DNA of 64,000 nt from Deinococcus peraridilitoris DSM 19664 (GTDB lineage: Bacteria; Deinococcota; Deinococci; Deinococcales; Deinococcaceae). The stretch covers positions 1,860,001-1,924,000 of the forward strand of contig NC_019793.1 in assembly GCF_000317835.1 (NCBI RefSeq). The letters are read 5' to 3'. Within the stretch, counting starts at the first letter, position 1, and each line of letters opens with the position of its first letter. The position numbers and the translations under genes are program-made. Below the pieces are notes generated by a model. The model was not told where the DNA came from and searched no databases. It was given only the letters and a program-made list of their open reading frames with translations. Below, in pieces: positions 26,982 to 36,136 of this stretch.

Positions 26982-29807
26982 TCACTTCGTGAAGTGGTAG
27001 TGCAAAGGTTCTGGGAGACGTTCAGGGAGTTGGAACAATGCGTTGAACGGCTCGGATCCTTCGACACTCGCGATGCTCACCGCTCCCAGGTAGTAGTACA
27101 GGCTGTGTTTCGCGCCCTGGACGAACAAATGCACCAGTGTTCCCGTCTGTCCATGCTCTACGATTTCGCGTCCGGTGCCATGAAGTGGAGACTGGCGGTT
27201 CTGGCTCTGCCAGTTGAAAAGGTTCCAGTCGGGCGCGAATCCGTTCTGGTACTGATGCGATTCCCGTGCGTCGCTGGTATCGATCTGGGTCAGCAGCGCG
27301 AAGTGACCGTCGAATTTCAGGACGCCGACGTTGTGTTTCGCCGGGTCGAACTGCACCCCGAAGTAATTGACGATCTCGCTGCGCCGGTAACCCTGGTAAC
27401 GGACCAGGTCCGCAGGTGTGCGAAGTACCCCACCATGCCTCACCCGGTAGTCGGATGCCAAGGTGTACTCGATCCTCCGCTCGATTTCTCGAGACAATCG
27501 CGGGTCTTTCTTCAGGCGCCGTTCGAGTCCCGCCGACCACCGGCCGTTCTCGAGGAGGTCTTTGAACTGAGGCTTTTTCTCCAAAGTCCTGAGGGCTGCA
27601 TCGACATCGATGTCACCTTCGAGACGCCATTGCGGGTAGCGTTCCAGAAAAGCACGGACGCCACACTCGACGTCCTCCGGATACAGACTCAAGGCCCACA
27701 AGACGGCGTAGGGATAGACCCGCTGCGCTTGCAGATCGGACTCGGCGGCGCGCAGCAGGCGGGCCACTAGGCTGTCATCCTGCACAGCCAGTTCCCATTC
27801 GTCCGCGTCGCCCATCTGCAGTCGGCACTCCAACCATGACCCGAAAGCGCGGCGTACCTCTCCGAAGTCCGGCAGGTCCGCACGACCCCAGAAGTCCATG
27901 ATTTCAGGACGACGACGCAACTCCGGTCGGTCCGGTGAGCTCAACTCGGCTCGTAAGCGCTGGTAGGCTTCTTTCACCAGGGCCTTCTTGGACCAACCAC
28001 CAGCCGTCTGCTGCTGGAGCTTCAGCAGCATCTGCTGTGTCTTGTCCTCCAGCACGATCGCGCAGTGCTTTGGTGGGTTCAGCTCCAGCTTCTGTTGCAA
28101 CACCCGGCCTTCCGTGACGTTCAACGCGGCCGAGTTCAGGGCACGCAAAGGAAGCAGAGCGTTCTTATGGTGCCCGACGAAGTCGAGGATGGTCAGCACC
28201 TCGGTGTCCGGATGGAGGCGTAAGCCACGTCCGAGCTGCTGCAGGAACAGCCCAGGCGACTCCGTGGGCCGGAGGAACAGCAAACTGTTGATCGCCGGGA
28301 TATCGATACCCTCGTTCAGAACGTCCGCGACGAACAACCACTCCAACGGGTGGTTCGGGTCGCTGAACTGCTGATACACCACGCGCCGCTCGGCCGAGCC
28401 GGTACGACCCGTGACCGCGACCGCCGTACGGCCCCGCTCACAGAAAGTGGCAGCCATGAATTCCGCGTGTCGGACTCCGGCACAGAAGCCTACGGTGGCT
28501 CGTCGACGTCCGTCGTACCCTTTCTCGAGCGCGTGGCGCAGGATCAGGTCGGTGCGTTCGTTCAGCATCAAGGCGTTTTCGAGCGCCGTTACGTCGAACT
28601 GCCCGTGCCGCCACGGAACGTGTTCGTAGTCCACCTCATCCGCGATGCCGAAGTAGTGAAAGGGAATCAACCAACCCCGGTCGATGGCCTCTGGAAGGCG
28701 AACTTCGTACGCCACGTTGTAGTCACACAACCGAAGGACGTCTTGGCCGTCCACTCGCTCCGGCGTTGCGGTCAGGCCCAGCAGGAAACGGTAACGCACG
28801 GTGTCCAGCAAACGCCGGTAGCTGTCCGCCGAGGCGTGGTGGAACTCGTCGATGACCACGTAGTCGTACGGCTGCTCCAGCAACGCGCTGTGCTCCGGTC
28901 GGGTGAGGCTCTGAACTGTCCCGAATACCATGTCGACGTTTCCCGGATGCTGCCCCTGAGCGAGGATGCCGCTGGTCTTGCCCGGGAGTACCTGCCGGTA
29001 GGTCGTTCGAGCTTGCTGGAGGAGCTCCTCGCGGTGAGCGACGAACAGGACTCGGATACTACGCCCACCGCTGGCGCGTTCGAGGGCTCGCGCATCGAAC
29101 GCGGCGAGGTAGGTCTTTCCGATTCCGGTCGCGGCGACGACGGCGGCCTTGGTCTGACCTTCGGAGCGCAGCCGTGAGAGTTCACGGAGTGCCTCCCGCT
29201 GCGCAGCATTGGGCACGGGTCCCTGTGCGGTCTGCTCTTGGGGCTGGGGCGGCACCGAGTTCCTATGCTGAGCCCGGTAACGGGCGGCGTAGTCTTGCAG
29301 CGCGGCGGGCGTCGCGGGAAGGACGTCAGGACGCTCCCAGATCTCACCGAACAACACTTCGCACTCTCGAACACGAGCCATGTCGTCGTGACGGGTATTC
29401 CACTCCAGGCTGGTGAACAGTCCGCTCTTCGTGAAATTCGATGAGCCCACCCAGCAACTGGCAGTCCGGGCATCCTGTCGAAACAGGTAGAACTTCGCGT
29501 GGAAGCCGTCCGGTCCGTCCTGCAACCGGACGTTCTCTTCTCCCACGAGCCTCACCAGGCTACCGATGGCCTCTGGTTGGGAAACGTTCAGGTACGTCGA
29601 GACGACGACCCTGAGCGTGCCACCACGCTCGAGGAAGCGGCGAATATCATCCAGGAAAAGGTTGAGCCCGCTGAAGCGAAGGAAGGAAACGCAGATATGA
29701 ACTTCCCTGGAGGTGCGCAACGCCTCTCGCAGCACTTCACCCATAAAAGCGGTAGAGGTCGAGTTCAGTACGTTGTAAATAGAACTGAGACCTTCTGGCG
29801 GTGACAT
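26982..29807 (-). CDS. PLD-nuclease / SF2 helicase / DUF3427-type protein
   Basis: A 941-residue protein starting at ATG 29807, preceded by GGAGGAG. Domains in order: a phospholipase D-like nuclease (about 10-175) with one H-x-K motif (His103, Lys105) and GSSNFT at 121-126; a superfamily 2 helicase (about 200-560) with Walker A ATGIGKT (226-232), DEFHH (320-324), TATPERVDG and QQLGRGLR; then a large C-terminal region of the DUF3427 type. Such proteins occur in restriction and phage-defence neighbourhoods. It probably translocates on DNA and cleaves it. It lies after the GmrSD-type gene on the same strand, 328 nt away. Confidence 0.87.
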   Translation of the reverse strand: MSPPEGLSSIYNVLNSTSTAFMGEVLREALRTSREVHICVSFLRFSGLNLFLDDIRRFLERGGTLRVVVSTYLNVSQPEAIGSLVRLVGEENVRLQDGPDGFHAKFYLFRQDARTASCWVGSSNFTKSGLFTSLEWNTRHDDMARVRECEVLFGEIWERPDVLPATPAALQDYAARYRAQHRNSVPPQPQEQTAQGPVPNAAQREALRELSRLRSEGQTKAAVVAATGIGKTYLAAFDARALERASGGRSIRVLFVAHREELLQQARTTYRQVLPGKTSGILAQGQHPGNVDMVFGTVQSLTRPEHSALLEQPYDYVVIDEFHHASADSYRRLLDTVRYRFLLGLTATPERVDGQDVLRLCDYNVAYEVRLPEAIDRGWLIPFHYFGIADEVDYEHVPWRHGQFDVTALENALMLNERTDLILRHALEKGYDGRRRATVGFCAGVRHAEFMAATFCERGRTAVAVTGRTGSAERRVVYQQFSDPNHPLEWLFVADVLNEGIDIPAINSLLFLRPTESPGLFLQQLGRGLRLHPDTEVLTILDFVGHHKNALLPLRALNSAALNVTEGRVLQQKLELNPPKHCAIVLEDKTQQMLLKLQQQTAGGWSKKALVKEAYQRLRAELSSPDRPELRRRPEIMDFWGRADLPDFGEVRRAFGSWLECRLQMGDADEWELAVQDDSLVARLLRAAESDLQAQRVYPYAVLWALSLYPEDVECGVRAFLERYPQWRLEGDIDVDAALRTLEKKPQFKDLLENGRWSAGLERRLKKDPRLSREIERRIEYTLASDYRVRHGGVLRTPADLVRYQGYRRSEIVNYFGVQFDPAKHNVGVLKFDGHFALLTQIDTSDARESHQYQNGFAPDWNLFNWQSQNRQSPLHGTGREIVEHGQTGTLVHLFVQGAKHSLYYYLGAVSIASVEGSEPFNALFQLPERLPEPLHYHFTK

Positions 29808-30135
29808 GCTCCTCCAGTCTAAGAGCACCGAACAATAGTCATGCGACTGCTCAGAATTGCGAATACGCCGTTTTGGGCTGGTACCTCAGTGTGTCAACAT
29901 CCAGCAGGATATACCCCATGTGCCGTTCTTAAGGACGTTTTCGCTCTTGAGGCAGGCAGCAGTGGAAATCGAACCCACTCGTACCCGAAGGCCGTCAGGA
30001 ACGGCCTTCCTCACTACGCCCACATTCGTTCACACGATCTGAGAACCGCTCAGTTGCAATACGCTTGCAGTACGGGTACTACGAAAAACATGAAGATCAG
30101 CAGAGACAGATTTTGCCCGGACGACACGAGCAAAG
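29808..30135. other. Spacer between GmrSD-type and helicase genes
   Basis: No gene. AAGGCCGT (29987-29994) and ACGGCCTT (30000-30007) form a hairpin that could end the GmrSD transcript. Next to it, minus-strand GTGGGTTCGATTTCCAC (about 29961-29977) has the shape of a tRNA T-arm, but no full tRNA can be folded. Confidence 0.5.
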
Positions 30136-32880
30136 TCAGCTCACTTCGTGACTCGGCTCCCCCTCCTGATGTTCAGAACCACGCAGAGCGCCGGTGACCA
30201 CAGGCTCGACCAGATGGAGCAGCCGCAACATCACTTCCGCCACGGCCTCGGGGGCGGTCTCGATCGGGACACGCACATCCAGCCACTGCCAGTCACCTGA
30301 GCCGTTGAAACTCCCGCTGCGAACCTCGAATTCCCTGAAGTGCTCCACAGCCAGATGATGGACTTCCCTGTAAGCGCCCCACATCCGCTCCTTGGCAGGG
30401 TGTTTCCTGCCGGTCTCGTCATGGAAGGAAACCAGAAGAATTCCCTCCACACTGCCATCGAGGAGCTCGAGGTGAATGCTTCTTGGCCACTTCGAGCAAT
30501 ACACCTTCCGGTAGTGTCGGTTTTCCCTGATGTTGTCCCTGTTGAGGGTGTAACCCTTGGGAAGCCTCTCGAGGAGAGCCTGCGTGGCCAGGTCAAGTGC
30601 GGGACGTGCCGCATCCCTCGGGGTGGGCACTGCAGTACCCAGCAGCTGGCTGATCCGTGGAGAAGTCACGCCAATCAGATGCAACAACGCGGTCACAAGC
30701 CGATCTGCAGAAGTTTCAGCTTCGAACATCACTGTCAGCCATACCCACCACTCGTCTCTCCCAAACAGCAGTTCCTGTTCGCTGAAATCCAGTTCCACCA
30801 GCGGCTTCAGATCCTGCATCGCAGAAGCCGCGATTTCCTTTCGGGAATCAGCATCAGGCAAGGTGTTGTACAGAGCGACCCTGATCCGCTCGTCTTCGTC
30901 GACGGTACGGACCGCGTAGTGCAGGCGCTTTGGCCAACCTGAGTGGTGGATTCTGAACCCCTCTCTCGAGGTGGAAACAGTCAAACCAGGCGGCAAGATA
31001 TCGGCAACAAGCCCTGCCGCCTGGCGGACCGCCGTGTCAGGGCTCACGAAGGCAGCCAATGACCTCCCTGGCTCGGCTCTGAATTCCCCTGGATGGGGCC
31101 AGACCTGCTGAGCCACCTCGAAGAGAGACAGGCCACGGCTCTCGATGACGTCCTCGTCCCAGCTGTTCTGGTCCTGAAAAAAAACATTCAGCCGCAAAGC
31201 ACTCTGCTGGGCGATCCTCGGGCGTTTCACCTCGTAAGAGGCATTGCTGACCGATGAATTCAGGCTTTTCGTCAGAAGTGTCAGGTTACCGAAGCTGTGC
31301 AGGATCCGGTTCCGCCATGCCTCAGGGTCAGCCACACCTTCCCTGGCCATCGGAGGTGACCAGTTGTCATGCCATTTTCGCGGCAGAACATGCTCCACCG
31401 ATGGACGGTCAGCGAGAAGAAGCTTCTCCTGCTTTCCGGTGGTGAGGTGAACGTCCAGCGCCTCCAGAACTGTCGCGACGCCCCTTGGCCTCAAGCGCAG
31501 GTAAGCCGGATCGTACAGGAACGACTGCCGGAATTCGGCATCGCCCGGCCAGCGCACACTGTCCCCTTCTCCAGCATTCAGGAACGACCTCACCAGAGGG
31601 TGCGGTGCGCCACCCTGGTCTCTCAGGGACTGGATCAGCGTGACGAAAAGACGGTTGTAGTTTTTGGAGTTGAGACCCACCACGAAGCGACGCACCACAA
31701 AAGACTCCAGGTCGGCGAGGATCATCTCGAGCTGGTGGTTGTCGGTACCGGCGTCTGTCAGGAGGTACATCAGCAGTGGGTGCAGGGTGCTGATATCCAG
31801 GGAGTCAAGACGACGGGCCAGAACACCGAGACGTGAGGAGGCGTCCGGTTCCGCCAGACGTCGGTACGCTTCACCCTGGCGCTGGAGTTCCTGTAGTCCC
31901 TCTTCTGTCCGGCCATTGGCATAAGAGCCGGACCACCAGCGTTTGAATGCATCGAAGAGGTGCGCCTCGCCGATGTCCTCTCCCAGCTTGAAGGTCAGAA
32001 GGTGCTGCAGGAACCAGCTGAGGTTTTCCCTCTTGAGGCGGCCCCTCTGCACTTCTTTCCGCCAGAAGCCGTTCTCGCGGTCGAACTCAGCCCAGTACGT
32101 GTCGTACAGACGCTGAACGTCGGATTCCTCGCGGGCCGCTCGCGAGAAGATGTGGTTCCTGACGAGGTCTGATGGCAGCAGACGTTCCCCACGGGCGTTG
32201 AGGGTCTCGAAGATGACCTGCGGATCGTCATCCTCCTCGAGGTCGATTGTGACGACCTGCAGATGACGCCTCAGTGCTTCGTATAGCGCCTCGAGCCGGT
32301 TCATCCCTTCCCTGCCGTTCCCTTCGAACCACTCGCGAAGCTGGTGATGGAAGTACAGGTAGGCGAGGGCAACCCGGGGAACGTGGGTGAAGGAGTCCCT
32401 CAGCCCGTTGACCCAGGAAGATACATCTTGTGGATCTCCACTCAGCAGAACACGCTGAAACGCGGGCTGATCGAAACGGGTAGGCCAGACCTTGAACCGC
32501 TCTTCTTCTCGTTTCCGTCCGACCGAGTTGTCGGTCAGGTTCACCAGTTCAGCGTGCAGGTCTGGATCGGCATCCCGGGAGATGTCGCGGAAGGCTGCCA
32601 GGAAAAGCTGGAAAGTCGTCAGCCGCTGCTGACCGTCGATGACTTCCTTCGCATGCAGTTCACGCCCGAAGGTCCTCACGGGAGAAAGGACAATCGCACC
32701 GAGAAAGTGGGGCCTGATTCTTCCACCCTCGATGACTGCCTCTGCGCGAGAGCGGATATCACTCCAGAGAGGTTCCCACTGACGGTCCTGCGACCACACG
32801 TACCGACGCTGGTAAAGAGGCACGGTGTACCGTTCCTGTCTTTCGAAGAGTTCATACAGCCCTTGTTTGTCGGGACGCAT
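30136..32880 (-). CDS. GmrSD-type DUF262/DUF1524 protein (type IV restriction-like)
   Basis: A 914-residue protein from the start MRPDKQGLYELFERQ, where the DUF262 domain begins. DUF262 holds VPLYQRRYVWS (20-30) and the nucleotide-hydrolysis motif IDGQQRLTT (81-89). DUF1524 near residues 490-570 holds the His-Me style nuclease segment VEHVLPRKWHDNW and RNRILHSFGNLTLLTKSLN. About 300 further residues are unassigned. The GmrS and GmrD parts are fused, as in BrxU/GmrSD enzymes, which cut modified phage DNA; that substrate is inferred. Longer starts (up to 33039) lack homology and a ribosome site. Confidence 0.85.
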   Translation of the reverse strand: MRPDKQGLYELFERQERYTVPLYQRRYVWSQDRQWEPLWSDIRSRAEAVIEGGRIRPHFLGAIVLSPVRTFGRELHAKEVIDGQQRLTTFQLFLAAFRDISRDADPDLHAELVNLTDNSVGRKREEERFKVWPTRFDQPAFQRVLLSGDPQDVSSWVNGLRDSFTHVPRVALAYLYFHHQLREWFEGNGREGMNRLEALYEALRRHLQVVTIDLEEDDDPQVIFETLNARGERLLPSDLVRNHIFSRAAREESDVQRLYDTYWAEFDRENGFWRKEVQRGRLKRENLSWFLQHLLTFKLGEDIGEAHLFDAFKRWWSGSYANGRTEEGLQELQRQGEAYRRLAEPDASSRLGVLARRLDSLDISTLHPLLMYLLTDAGTDNHQLEMILADLESFVVRRFVVGLNSKNYNRLFVTLIQSLRDQGGAPHPLVRSFLNAGEGDSVRWPGDAEFRQSFLYDPAYLRLRPRGVATVLEALDVHLTTGKQEKLLLADRPSVEHVLPRKWHDNWSPPMAREGVADPEAWRNRILHSFGNLTLLTKSLNSSVSNASYEVKRPRIAQQSALRLNVFFQDQNSWDEDVIESRGLSLFEVAQQVWPHPGEFRAEPGRSLAAFVSPDTAVRQAAGLVADILPPGLTVSTSREGFRIHHSGWPKRLHYAVRTVDEDERIRVALYNTLPDADSRKEIAASAMQDLKPLVELDFSEQELLFGRDEWWVWLTVMFEAETSADRLVTALLHLIGVTSPRISQLLGTAVPTPRDAARPALDLATQALLERLPKGYTLNRDNIRENRHYRKVYCSKWPRSIHLELLDGSVEGILLVSFHDETGRKHPAKERMWGAYREVHHLAVEHFREFEVRSGSFNGSGDWQWLDVRVPIETAPEAVAEVMLRLLHLVEPVVTGALRGSEHQEGEPSHEVS

Positions 32881-33298
32881 GCGCCATTCTACTTTCGTCA
32901 CCTTACCTTGAGGGACCTGAAGCCATGCAGCCGTCATGACAGGGTTGGGCACTGGGATGCAGCCAGCCAAGCTGAAGGGTGAAGCCGAGCGCTGGCCTAC
33001 ACGCAGAACCTGAAGCAGGAAGCAGACCCCCTGGAGCACTTCACCATGGGAATCCTCGCATCAGACCAGCCACCATGGGGTTCCTCCAGGTCCAACAGGC
33101 AGAAAAGCCTGGCTGGTTCGCGCTGTGCAGCCTGGCGACCCGGACGCCGCGCGTTTGTTGCTGCTGCTCAAGTGATCGCCGTGACCCGAAATTCGCCACT
33201 CCCCCGCAGAACGCTCATCCGGAAAGGACAGTCGGGACGTGAGAGTGATTGCCGCAGGTGCCATCCTGTCGGCTTCTGCATCGGGCGCCAGCAACGAT

Positions 33299-33309
33299 TA
33301 TGCTGAATT
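33299..33309 (+). promoter_or_regulatory. -10 box of a leaderless transcript
   Basis: TATGCT (33299-33304) ends 5 nt before the ATG at 33310 and no Shine-Dalgarno sequence is present. This is the arrangement of leaderless genes in Deinococcus. I could not pick a clear -35 box. Confidence 0.45.
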
Positions 33310-33966
33310 ATGTTCCGTGATCGGCTGGCGAAGGTGACCGACTTCCTGCTGACGCAACAGGAAAACCTCGAGAAGAACGAGCGTGCTTACAAGCTGCAAG
33401 GAGCTGAAATGACGCGCGCCCACCTGCAGTCCTTTCTTGATGGCAGCCTCGCCGGGAAAGTCAATGTGCAGCAGGGCCTGAACCTGCTGTACTGGCAGAC
33501 GGTCGATGACCTCAACCGGATGGCGAACGAACGGCCGGACGTGTTCCGTGAGGCACTCACGCAACTGTGGAACCTCCCAGGCGACCTGAAGCGTGCCGAC
33601 GCCTTCTGGAGCGCGCTTGACTCCGCACTGGAAGTGCTGCCAGCCGAGCAGCGGCAGCACTTCAACGGCTTTGGAACCCGGGCCAGTGTGGTGAGCTACT
33701 TCTTGTTCCTGACCGACCCGACGGGGCACCCCTTCTACCGTCCCAACTTCGCGGGTCGCGCGGTGGAGTGGCTGTATGACAAACGGGACGGTCTGGACCG
33801 CCGTTCGCTGGGAAGTTTTCTGACGGATTTCGTTGGGCGTTGCCGGTACCTGCACCGGGAGTTCTCGGACGCCAGGGTGCCGCTGAGGGACATGCTGGAC
33901 ATGCAGGGGGCGCTGTACATCATCAGTACCCAGTACCTTCCTGACGCGCGGAGGCGAAAAAAGTAG
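33310..33966 (+). CDS. Uncharacterised helical protein upstream of the GIY-YIG gene
   Basis: A 218-residue protein I do not recognise. It is largely helical, with polar N-terminal helices (DFLLTQQENLEKNERAYKL) and an aromatic-rich second half (SVVSYFLFLTDPTGHPFYRP, AVEWLYDKRDGL). There is no signal peptide or TM segment, so it should be cytoplasmic. It faces away from the GmrSD-type gene and is followed after 107 nt by two overlapping genes, the second a GIY-YIG protein. The company suggests a defence-related role, but nothing in the protein itself shows it. Confidence 0.72.
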   Translation: MFRDRLAKVTDFLLTQQENLEKNERAYKLQGAEMTRAHLQSFLDGSLAGKVNVQQGLNLLYWQTVDDLNRMANERPDVFREALTQLWNLPGDLKRADAFWSALDSALEVLPAEQRQHFNGFGTRASVVSYFLFLTDPTGHPFYRPNFAGRAVEWLYDKRDGLDRRSLGSFLTDFVGRCRYLHREFSDARVPLRDMLDMQGALYIISTQYLPDARRRKK

Positions 33967-34073
33967 GCACAACCGGGTACTCAGGCCCGGCTCAGCGGGA
34001 ATGATGACTCGAGGTTCCCAGTCGTGATTTCGGACGACTGGTCAGACGTGAAAGGCCCGGATGAAAGAACGCA

Positions 34074-34349
34074 ATGCGTGACCGTTACTGGATTTACAAG
34101 CTCGACAAGGAAGAACGCGCCCTTTGGCGGCGAATCCTGACAGAGCGCACGGCAGCCCTGAGGCCGAAGGTGAGGCCGACCGGCATGAGCAATACCGATT
34201 GGCAACAGAAGCTGCTCCAGGCCAGTGAACAGGTGACCCGTGAAGCCGTTCTGGCTTTCCAGGCCCAGCGTCCCGCCCGTTTCACCCTGGATGAGCTGCT
34301 CGCCGAACCCCACGAGGCAAAAGACCAGCCCCCGGAAGGGGAAGCATGA
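34074..34349 (+). CDS. Small uncharacterised protein, coupled to the GIY-YIG gene
   Basis: A 91-residue, highly charged, helical protein (LDKEERALWRRILTERTAALR, then QASEQVTREAVLAFQAQRP). The stop overlaps the start of the next gene by 4 nt, so the pair is translationally coupled and the products may interact. There is no recognised domain. It could be an accessory or immunity-like partner of the GIY-YIG protein, which is speculation from gene order. Confidence 0.68.
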   Translation: MRDRYWIYKLDKEERALWRRILTERTAALRPKVRPTGMSNTDWQQKLLQASEQVTREAVLAFQAQRPARFTLDELLAEPHEAKDQPPEGEA

Positions 34350-35392
34350 ACGACCCCCAAGCTCAGCAGGCCATCGGGGAAGCGGGCAGTACCGGAGAAA
34401 CGGCGGTTCTGAAGTCCTTGGGCTTTCCTGCCATGCAGCTCGTCTCAGGACGGCTTTCCATCGCCGATCTTTATGCCCGGGACAAGCGCTGCGGAGTGTA
34501 CGTGCTGCGCTTCAGGGGCGGTGAGTACTACGCCGGTCAGGCGGTGGATGTCTCGCGGCGCTTCGGAAATCACCGGAAGGCCCACGCTGACATCGAGGCC
34601 ATCACCTTCCAGCCTGCTGGAAAGCGGGACCTGGACGAGGTGAAGAGACAGGTCATCCATACCCTGGAGGGCTCGTCTTTCCGCCTGCGCAACATCGCCC
34701 ACATGAGCGTCGTGGAAGGCGAACGCGACCTCGATGCGCTCATCACTCCGGAGGAACAGAACGCCTGGCTCGAGGGAAACCTCCTGCCTGACGCCGAAGG
34801 AGCGGTGGACGACCCCGACCTCCGCCGGAGGTACCGTTCACGCTTCGAGTCTTTCCGGCAGACCGGGGGGTCGGAAGAAGCGTCGCTGCTGCTCGGACTG
34901 TACCTTCAGCGTTGCCTTCCCAGGGAGAGGCAGACCGAACTGAGTTTCTGGGCAGTGTCGTGCCTGCCCACCACGAAACTGCTCTACCCGGATCTGCGGG
35001 TCCTGTACCGGGTGAACCTCAACATGATGGAGGTCTTCACCGCTTCCCAGTCGCAGGGCCAGAACGGGTACAGCTTCCACCTCGCTCGCTCGCCCCTCGA
35101 ACAGGAGTGGGGTGAAGACTGGCCTCTGGTGCTGGAAGACTCGGGCCTGAAAGTCATCGGGGACCTGTACGCGCCCGGAGGCCACGATCAGGCCAGCCTG
35201 TTCGCCTCGTCCGCCGAGCTGGCTTTTATGCTGCTCGAGTACCCGGTCTTCCGTCGGGCGGCGAGGTTGATGAACTTGCGTCTGATGCGCAAGGGGCCGA
35301 CGTACTACGCCCAGTTTCACTGCTTCGATCTGGCGGAGTACGCCCGCGAGGTGCTGGCCCGTGAAGAAGCAGTGGAAGGGCAGTCGACCTGA
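34346..35392 (+). CDS. GIY-YIG nuclease domain protein
   Basis: A 348-residue protein. Residues about 48-125 match the GIY-YIG fold: CGVYVLRF (G-V-Y at 50-52), EYYAGQAVDVSRRFGNHR with the Y-x-G strand and Arg71/His76, and a later acidic helix with Glu98. The C-terminal 220 residues are unassigned and include an ACT-like beta-rich piece (KLLYPDLRVLYRVNLNMMEVF). GIY-YIG enzymes cut DNA as homing, repair or restriction nucleases. It is the third gene of an operon with two unknown small proteins. The 3' end overlaps the convergent minus-strand gene by about 75 nt. Confidence 0.78.
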   Translation: MNDPQAQQAIGEAGSTGETAVLKSLGFPAMQLVSGRLSIADLYARDKRCGVYVLRFRGGEYYAGQAVDVSRRFGNHRKAHADIEAITFQPAGKRDLDEVKRQVIHTLEGSSFRLRNIAHMSVVEGERDLDALITPEEQNAWLEGNLLPDAEGAVDDPDLRRRYRSRFESFRQTGGSEEASLLLGLYLQRCLPRERQTELSFWAVSCLPTTKLLYPDLRVLYRVNLNMMEVFTASQSQGQNGYSFHLARSPLEQEWGEDWPLVLEDSGLKVIGDLYAPGGHDQASLFASSAELAFMLLEYPVFRRAARLMNLRLMRKGPTYYAQFHCFDLAEYAREVLAREEAVEGQST

Positions 35393-35949
35393 GTGACGCC
35401 TGCGGTATCAGGTTTCGGATGACCCGCTGGCTTGTCCTTGACTCCGAAGAAATTGCGCCAGCTTCTCGCCGTCGATGAACCACTCGCGGCCTGGACCAAA
35501 GCATCATCACGTTCGCATGAGATTCCAAGGTCGCGCAGATCCTTGACGAAGTCATCCATCTCTTCTGGTGGAACATGCAGGTACTCACCGCTCAAGGTCG
35601 TGTCTTGAATTTCGCCGTACTCATCGCGGATTTCCTGGGGAATCACCTCGAGCATTTCCTGTTTCGGCCAGCCTGGCCAGTCTCCATCGTCATACCCGGA
35701 AGGTGTCCCGAAAGGAGCGTCAGAGAGTGGCCCGGCTTCGGTCTCTTCTTCGGAGTCCTCATCCAGGTAGCTTTCCACCAGCTCCTGGTATATGGCTGGT
35801 GAGACCGTCGACTTGACTTCTCCCCAGGTTCGGCAGAACTGCACCGCGTACCTGGCCCAGGCGAGTTCCAGCAGGCGGTCACGAGGCAGGGCCACCACGG
35901 ATTCCCATTCATCGTAGTCAGCCAGACCGTACACGAAGCTTTGGCTCAT
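35317..35949 (-). CDS. Uncharacterised acidic protein
   Basis: A 210-residue protein starting at ATG 35949, with GAGGAG upstream. It is acidic in the middle (SYLDEDSEEETEAG) and has no TM segment. The last 50 residues (PDTAGVTQVDCPSTASSR...) overlap the end of the GIY-YIG gene on the other strand and look low-complexity, so the true conserved part is residues 1-160. Not recognised. Confidence 0.6.
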   Translation of the reverse strand: MSQSFVYGLADYDEWESVVALPRDRLLELAWARYAVQFCRTWGEVKSTVSPAIYQELVESYLDEDSEEETEAGPLSDAPFGTPSGYDDGDWPGWPKQEMLEVIPQEIRDEYGEIQDTTLSGEYLHVPPEEMDDFVKDLRDLGISCERDDALVQAASGSSTARSWRNFFGVKDKPAGHPKPDTAGVTQVDCPSTASSRASTSRAYSARSKQ

Positions 35950-36136
35950 CTCCACTCCTCAGGGTGATTTGATCTCTCTTCACCGTACGTCGGGACCCGA
36001 CCCGTCGTAAGGGCACGCCGTTCATGGAGTGGGCAGAGACTCCCGTTCCCACCTGCTGAAGTCGTGCCACTGCAATCCCGATGTGTTCACAGGGGAAGTG
36101 TGGCGATGAATGCCGGTTGCCCTGTTCACTGGCGGG

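Noticed and set aside
29958..30011. A complete tRNA on the minus strand
   Set aside because: Only a T-arm-like hairpin can be drawn; no acceptor or anticodon stem of proper spacing pairs with it.
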